A stretch of DNA of 7,222 nucleotides, from assembly GCA_003818595.1 (NCBI GenBank), contig RPQV01000169.1, forward strand, positions 1 through 7,222, in the 5' to 3' direction. Below the pieces are notes generated by a model, which worked only from the letters and a program-made list of their open reading frames with translations, made no database searches and was not told the origin of the DNA. Positions within the stretch are counted from its first letter, which is position 1, and every line of letters starts with the position of its first letter. Shown here piece after piece: positions 6,790 to 7,222 of the stretch. The translations under genes were made by a program, and so were the position numbers. This DNA is from Calditrichota bacterium. GTDB taxonomy: Bacteria > Zhuqueibacterota > Zhuqueibacteria > Residuimicrobiales > Krinioviventaceae.

Positions 6790-6969
6790 TTGAGTCTCAT
6801 AGGCCATTTATTCTGGATCGTCTTGGGCGGCATTCTGATTTCCATTGAAGAAGCATCCGCTGAAATATCGAGCATGCGAACGCATCACAGCTATGAGCGG
6901 AATGCAAAGCATTTCCATCAATCATTGTACTCACCTCCCAATATCTCCTATTCCTATTTATCGCTCTGA
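6790..6969 (+). pseudogene. Short TTG frame, possible decayed YccF-like membrane protein
   Basis: GAGGA (6781-6785) precedes a TTG that opens a 59-residue frame ending in TGA. Its first part, SLIGHLFWIVLGGILISIE (2-20), resembles the first membrane segment of YccF/DUF307 proteins. The rest (THHSYERNAKHFHQSLYSPP) is polar and unlike any family I know. If one base is skipped near 6870, the next frame reads C-x-x-I-T-x-x-x-G-M-Q-S-I at the distance (14 codons past the GG) where YccF has C-x-T-I-I-G-I-P-F-G-x-Q. That suggests a frameshifted, eroding gene. The alternatives are a genuine small membrane protein or chance. No good promoter is seen. Confidence 0.3.
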
Positions 6970-7021
6970 TCATGACGAATTCATCTTCGATTCACCTGTC
7001 ATCAGAAACCATAAAAAGAAC

Positions 7022-7050
7022 TTGACAAACAAATTCAATTTGGCTATTTT
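7022..7050 (+). promoter_or_regulatory. sigma70-type promoter of the LacI-family gene
   Basis: A consensus -35 TTGACA (7022-7027) is followed by a 17-base spacer and a -10 TATTTT (7045-7050). Transcription would begin near 7057, leaving a leader of about 75 bases before the ATG at 7133. Confidence 0.65.
7030..7042. promoter_or_regulatory. 13-bp palindrome in the promoter spacer, candidate operator
   Basis: CAAATT-C-AATTTG is a perfect 6-bp inverted repeat around one base, lying between the -35 and -10 boxes. A repressor bound here would block polymerase, as expected for autoregulation. LacI-type operators often have a central CG, which this lacks, so the cognate protein could be another factor. 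Confidence 0.4.
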
Positions 7051-7132
7051 AACTTAATCGATTGCGATATTTTTTAGACAATCCCGCCAATCGAAATACT
7101 AATCATCATATAGTGGCAAATCACAACCGACG

Positions 7133-7222
7133 ATGTCAAGACCCAAAAGCACTAAAGTCACACTTCGCGATATTGCCAATATTCTGGGCATGACTCCGGC
7201 AACCATTTCCAAAGCCCTGCGC
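7133..7222 (+). CDS. LacI-family transcriptional regulator, N-terminal part (runs off the window)
   Basis: The first 30 codons read a typical LacI/GalR DNA-binding headpiece. After the basic start MSRPKSTK come TLRDIANILGMTPATISKAL (10-29), where D13, I14, A15, G19, T24, S26 and L29 fit the family helix-turn-helix. The sugar- or effector-binding domain lies beyond position 7222, so the ligand is unknown. An in-frame TAA at 7100-7102 with no start codon between fixes the ATG at 7133. No Shine-Dalgarno sequence precedes it, unlike the intact genes here, which fits low expression of a repressor. It is divergent from the OPT operon and is its likeliest local regulator, by position only. Confidence 0.88.
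   Translation, partial: MSRPKSTKVTLRDIANILGMTPATISKALR

Larger units (their letters stand above)
6634..7132. other. Divergent intergenic region between the OPT operon and the LacI gene
   Basis: These 499 bp hold the minus-strand OPT promoter (about 6669-6697), a repeat cluster (6707-6741), a short TTG frame that may be a gene remnant (6790-6969), and the plus-strand lacI-type promoter (7022-7050). A further inverted repeat, TCGATTG (7058-7064) with CAATCGA (7088-7094), lies in the lacI leader. No tRNA, riboswitch or terminator is seen. Confidence 0.5.

Noticed and set aside
6845..7057. 70-codon plus-strand frame in the divergent region
   Set aside because: TTG start with no ribosome site, and it runs across the consensus lacI-type promoter. 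Part of it may be the shifted frame of the possible YccF remnant.

Overview
The window looks like chromosomal DNA of moderate GC content from a Gram-negative bacterium. I would guess the Fibrobacteres-Chlorobi-Bacteroidetes side of the tree (KSB1, Calditrichota or a similar uncultured lineage), but only tentatively. The guess rests on a small lipoprotein whose mature end reads CGKDSNPV, a LacI regulator with a TISKAL recognition helix, and strong AAAGGAG-type ribosome binding sites. There are no tRNA or rRNA genes, CRISPR arrays, transposases or phage genes. Most of the window is ordinary housekeeping and accessory metabolism, and I do not see a clear new defence or mobile system.

Layout. Positions 1-663 (+) hold the 3' part of a SWIM zinc-finger protein gene. 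An in-frame TAA at 106-108, just after the zinc-binding motif, breaks it. Next come a 277-bp non-coding stretch, a plus-strand small lipoprotein (941-1435), and a perfect bidirectional hairpin terminator (1462-1489) shared with the convergent minus-strand operon. That operon runs from about 6660 down to 1522: an OPT-family oligopeptide transporter, a GT-B protein homologous to the N-terminal half of plant L-arabinokinase, a pyrimidine-nucleoside phosphorylase, and the dTDP-sugar epimerase RmlC. Gaps are 96, 51 and 12 bp. A candidate sigma70-type promoter lies just upstream of the transporter. At the right edge (7133-7222, +) the first 30 codons of a LacI-family regulator are divergent from the operon. 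Its promoter is recognisable and has a 13-bp palindrome between the -35 and -10 boxes. Between the two divergent units is a short TTG-initiated frame (6790-6969) that may be the decayed start of a YccF-like membrane protein.

How the genes may work together. The operon combines peptide uptake (OPT), nucleoside phosphorolysis (DeoA/Pdp), sugar transfer or binding (GT-B) and activated-sugar synthesis (RmlC). This could be a scavenging unit that feeds surface-glycan synthesis, or simply unrelated genes transcribed together. The divergent LacI protein is the natural candidate regulator, but this is inferred from position only. The more interesting points are the nonsense codon in the SWIM gene, the structured OPT-GT leader with a 7-codon mini-frame ending three bases before the GTG start, the stand-alone arabinokinase-N-like protein beside a nucleoside phosphorylase, and the palindrome inside the LacI promoter.
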